This document shows, in pieces, positions 61,329 through 64,000 of a stretch of DNA of 64,000 nucleotides (positions are counted from its first letter, which is position 1; each line of letters opens with the position of its first letter). A model generated the notes under the pieces. That model saw only the letters and a program-made list of their open reading frames with translations. It was not told where the DNA came from and did no database searches. The translations under genes were made by a program, and so were the position numbers. Location: contig JBCCEW010000012.1 in assembly GCA_039030075.1 (NCBI GenBank), positions 86,020-150,019 on the forward strand, given 5' to 3'. Source of the stretch: Myxococcota bacterium (lineage in GTDB: Bacteria > Myxococcota_A > UBA9160 > SMWR01).

Positions 61329-64000
61329 GCGCGCCGCTGAACGTCGAAGCGTCCCCGCTTTCGCCCGTGCAGCGCGCGCGGCTGCGCTGGTGCGCACCGA
61401 GTGGTGCGGACGTTCTGGTGCGCCTACGTCTCTACGCCTTCGGTGCCCTCGACCGCCCGCGGCTGGAACGCGCGTTCGAAGCCTTGCGTGCGCGTCACGA
61501 GCTGCTCGCCATGCGGGTCGCGCGACTGCCCGAAGTGGAGCAGCCGGTGCAGTTCGTCGCTGCCGAGAGCGAAGCGGTCGACGCTGGCCTCGGCGCCACC
61601 ATGTCCGTTTCCACCTTCGCGACAGGACCCGGCGAGACGGCTCATCGGATCGAGATCGCACTGCCCTGGCTGCTTTCCGATGGTCCGACGCTCGAGATCC
61701 TGGCCAGCGAACTGGTGGAGCACTACGCGGACGCGCCGGAGGCACCGGGCGCGCTGCAGTTCCTCGACGTCGCGGCGTGGCAAGAAGACCTCTTCGAGAG
61801 TGACGAGGCGGCCGAGGCGCGCCGGTTCTGGTCGGAGGTCACGCCCGCCCAGCGCCGCGCGCCCTTCCCCGAAGGCGCTCTCGAAGAGACGGGCGCGCCG
61901 GCCGCGTGCGGCCCAGCGATCACCCTCTCGCGCACGCTGGAACCGGGCCGAGTGGCCGCCTTGACGGCGTGGGCCGATGCGCATGGCCTCACGCCGGATG
62001 CCTGTCTGCATGCGGCATTCTCGGCGCTCCTGTTCCGCCGCGCCGGCACACCGGTGCCGGTCGCACTCCGCATCGAGGGCCGGGATGCTCCGGAGCTCGC
62101 GGGCGCGGCTGGAGCGCTCGACCGCTGGGTGCCGGTTCCGACCGCACCGCCCGAGGCCCCGGGCGGGGAGCGTCTGTCGGAGCACGCATTGCGACTGGCG
62201 CAGGCGGAACACGAAGTGCGTCGCTGGACGGACGCATTCGACGGCACGGGTCGCGATGGTGAACGACTCGGTCCCTACGCGGCGGCCTTCGGCGCGGGAC
62301 CCGAGCCTCGAGGGGTCATCGCCTCTCCCGTGACAGCCGGCGGCGTGCGCTTCGCGTTCGCGGGCGTCGACGACGGGCCGCTTCCCGCACCGCTCGTGCT
62401 CGAAGCCTCGCTGGAGCCGGCGTCGCATCCGCACTCGATCGTGCTCACCTGGCGCGCCCTGCACGGGTCTCGCGAGGCCGCCGAGCTCGACGCGCTGGCC
62501 GATCAGTACGCGCAGCTCCTCGCGAGCGCGCTCAGCGACGACCCGCCGCTCGAGTCGCTCGTGTTGTCCGATACCGCGACCGCGCTCGCGACGATCCAGG
62601 TGTCGGCGCTGTCGCCCTCCCGGCCCGTGGCGGATCGCTTCGCGGAGCAGGTGGCTCTGGACCCGACGGCGATCGCGCTGTTGGACGAAGCAGGTGCGGT
62701 CTCGCGCGAGGAGCTCGATCGGGCGGCGAACCGGATCGCCGCGGCGCTCCAGGGGGCGGGCGTCTCGCCTGGCGATCGCGTCGGCGTGGCGCTGCCTCGA
62801 TCGGGTGCCGTGATCGCGGGCTTCCTCGGCATCTGGCGCGTCGGGGCCGCCTTCGTGCCCCTCGATCCCGAGCTGCCGAGTCGCGCGCTCCGTGCTCGGG
62901 CCGACGCGGGCGACCTCCGCGTCGTACTCGTCGCTTCGGATGCCGCCGACGCGTCGAGGCGATCCCTGCCCGAAGAAGTGACGCTCGTCGCGGTCGACCC
63001 CGCGGCGGAGCTCCCGCGCGACCTCTCGGCGCCGAAGGCTCCGACCCCCGCGAAAGAGCTCGCCTACGGAATCTTCACGTCGGGTTCGACGGGGACGCCA
63101 AAGCTCGTCGGCATCGAGCACGGCGCGCTCGCGAGCTACGTCGGCGCCGTCGAGTCGCGGCTCGGCGGCGAGCCGGGCTGGAGCTACGCGACGGTCTCGA
63201 GCTTCGCCTCGGATCTCGGTCACACGACGATCTTCACAGCCCTCGCCAGTGGGGGCACGCTCCACGTGGTCGGATCGGAACGCGCGATGGACCCGGATCG
63301 GATCGCGGAGCGGTTTCGCGCGGCGCCCGTCGACGTGCTGAAGATCGTGCCGTCCCACCTCGCGGCGCTCCTGTCGGGCCGGGACCCGGCCGGCGTCTTG
63401 CCGCGCCGCGTCCTCGTGCTCGGGGGGGAGCGCCTGGAGCCCGGGCTCGTCGATCGGGTCCGCGCGCTTGCGCCCGAGCTGCGGATCCTGAATCACTACG
63501 GACCCACCGAGACCACGGTCGGCGTGCTCACCCACGAGGTCGCGCCGACGCGAACGGATGCGTCTGCCCCGCCCCTGGGCGCGCCGCTTCCCGGTGTGAC
63601 CGTCGAAGTCGTCGATGGCGCCGGTCGGGTGGTTCCGCGCGGTGTGCCGGGCGAACTCTGGATCGGAGGCGGCCAGCTCGCGCGCGGCTATCTGGGCGAC
63701 GAGGATCAGACGGCCGCACGTTTCGTCGAGGCGGACCGCACGATTCAGGGGGACGGGGCGACGCGTCGCTACCGGACCGGCGACCGGGCGTGGATGGACG
63801 CGCTGGGACGTGTCCACTTCGGCGGCCGCATCGACGCGCAGTTGAAGATTCGCGGGATCCGGATCGAGCCCGGAGAGATCGAGCGCACGCTCATGGCGCA
63901 CCCCACCGTCTCCGACGCCGCGGTGCGCGCCTTCGACGGACGACTCGTCGGCTATCTGACCGGCGCTGGTGTGGAACCCGACGAGGTGTCGCGCTGGCTC
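61325..64000 (+). CDS. NRPS, degenerate C-like domain followed by adenylation domain, truncated by window end
   Basis: The frame is open from the GTG at 61325 to the right edge, 892 codons. Residues 1-430 form a C-like domain in which the usual HHxxxDG reads ALPWLLSDG; both His are gone, so it cannot condense in the usual way. The A domain starts near 450 with FTSGSTGTPK and the LNHYGPTETTVG motif. The substrate-site segment is SSFASDLGHTTIF, two residues longer than usual and without the Asp that normally binds the amino group. The substrate may therefore be unusual, or the alignment shifted. The domain layout C*-A again follows an active C at the end of the previous protein. Confidence 0.92.
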   Translation, partial: MSAPLNVEASPLSPVQRARLRWCAPSGADVLVRLRLYAFGALDRPRLERAFEALRARHELLAMRVARLPEVEQPVQFVAAESEAVDAGLGATMSVSTFATGPGETAHRIEIALPWLLSDGPTLEILASELVEHYADAPEAPGALQFLDVAAWQEDLFESDEAAEARRFWSEVTPAQRRAPFPEGALEETGAPAACGPAITLSRTLEPGRVAALTAWADAHGLTPDACLHAAFSALLFRRAGTPVPVALRIEGRDAPELAGAAGALDRWVPVPTAPPEAPGGERLSEHALRLAQAEHEVRRWTDAFDGTGRDGERLGPYAAAFGAGPEPRGVIASPVTAGGVRFAFAGVDDGPLPAPLVLEASLEPASHPHSIVLTWRALHGSREAAELDALADQYAQLLASALSDDPPLESLVLSDTATALATIQVSALSPSRPVADRFAEQVALDPTAIALLDEAGAVSREELDRAANRIAAALQGAGVSPGDRVGVALPRSGAVIAGFLGIWRVGAAFVPLDPELPSRALRARADAGDLRVVLVASDAADASRRSLPEEVTLVAVDPAAELPRDLSAPKAPTPAKELAYGIFTSGSTGTPKLVGIEHGALASYVGAVESRLGGEPGWSYATVSSFASDLGHTTIFTALASGGTLHVVGSERAMDPDRIAERFRAAPVDVLKIVPSHLAALLSGRDPAGVLPRRVLVLGGERLEPGLVDRVRALAPELRILNHYGPTETTVGVLTHEVAPTRTDASAPPLGAPLPGVTVEVVDGAGRVVPRGVPGELWIGGGQLARGYLGDEDQTAARFVEADRTIQGDGATRRYRTGDRAWMDALGRVHFGGRIDAQLKIRGIRIEPGEIERTLMAHPTVSDAAVRAFDGRLVGYLTGAGVEPDEVSRWL

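Noticed and set aside
1..64000. CRISPR arrays, rRNA, tRNA or insertion sequences
   Set aside because: I saw no regularly spaced repeats, no recognisable RNA genes and no transposase motifs. A short tRNA could be missed by eye.

Overview
The window is high-GC DNA (roughly two thirds G+C by eye) with tightly packed genes, overlapping convergent ends and many GTG/TTG starts. Several traits point to a free-living Gram-negative bacterium: lipoproteins, a PEP-CTERM (exosortase) protein, ECF sigma/anti-sigma genes and a MacAB-type exporter. A probable selenoprotein and the metabolic mix (acyl-CoA synthetase, dehalogenase, many SDRs, large NRPS/PKS genes) suggest a former 'Deltaproteobacterium' (Myxococcota-like). 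That placement is an inference; no rRNA or marker gene is present.

Region 1 (1-30 kb) is accessory and house metabolism. On the minus strand from 6.5 kb down to the left edge lie an SRPBCC protein, a haloalkane dehalogenase, a DUF1330-like protein, an acyl-CoA synthetase, a glutathione S-transferase, an HNH protein, an exported protein and an OYE-family oxidoreductase cut by the window edge. A divergent TetR gene sits beside them. Next come a lipoprotein, a secreted beta-propeller, an ECF sigma factor with an NrsF-like anti-sigma factor, a small secreted glycine-rich protein, two glycosyltransferases, a frameshifted SDR, a histidine kinase coupled to a hydrolase, another SDR, a methyltransferase, a winged-helix regulator, an NTF2-like/TetR pair sharing a striking operator, and a lipoprotein/S9 peptidase pair. 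A minus-strand operon (29.2 to 24.0 kb) encodes a small membrane-anchored protein, an HTTM-like membrane protein, a GST, a redoxin-DsbD-alpha fusion and a GH1 beta-glucosidase. The fusion is interrupted by one in-frame UGA at its redox-active Cys position. A hairpin directly after that UGA fits a bacterial SECIS element, so I annotate it as a selenoprotein.

Region 2 (30.5-64 kb) is a hybrid NRPS-PKS biosynthetic cluster that continues past the right edge. A MacAB-like exporter (membrane-fusion protein, ATPase, two permeases; minus strand) is divergent from a type II thioesterase. A region with two AT-rich dyads, one Fur-box-like, precedes a plus-strand assembly line: PKS (KS-AT-KR-ACP), luciferase-like monooxygenase, NRPS (C-A[MT]-T-C-C*-A-T), PKS (KS-AT-KR-ACP), NRPS (C-A-T-C), TauD/SyrP-like dioxygenase, NRPS (C*-A..., truncated). 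Most of the large genes overlap by 4 bases (GTGA), implying translational coupling.

Reading the line in order, I infer a lipo- or polyketide-capped peptide with an N-methylated Leu-like residue, an unassigned second residue, a ketide extension, a Gly-like residue and then an unusual unit. Twice an ordinary C domain is followed by a degenerate C-like domain (C*) directly before an A domain, and the second time the dioxygenase gene lies at the junction. This resembles the 'interface' condensation-like domains that recruit beta-hydroxylases in siderophore synthetases. Together with the Fur-like dyad and the MacAB-type exporter it makes a metallophore plausible, but no receptor or iron gene is inside the window.
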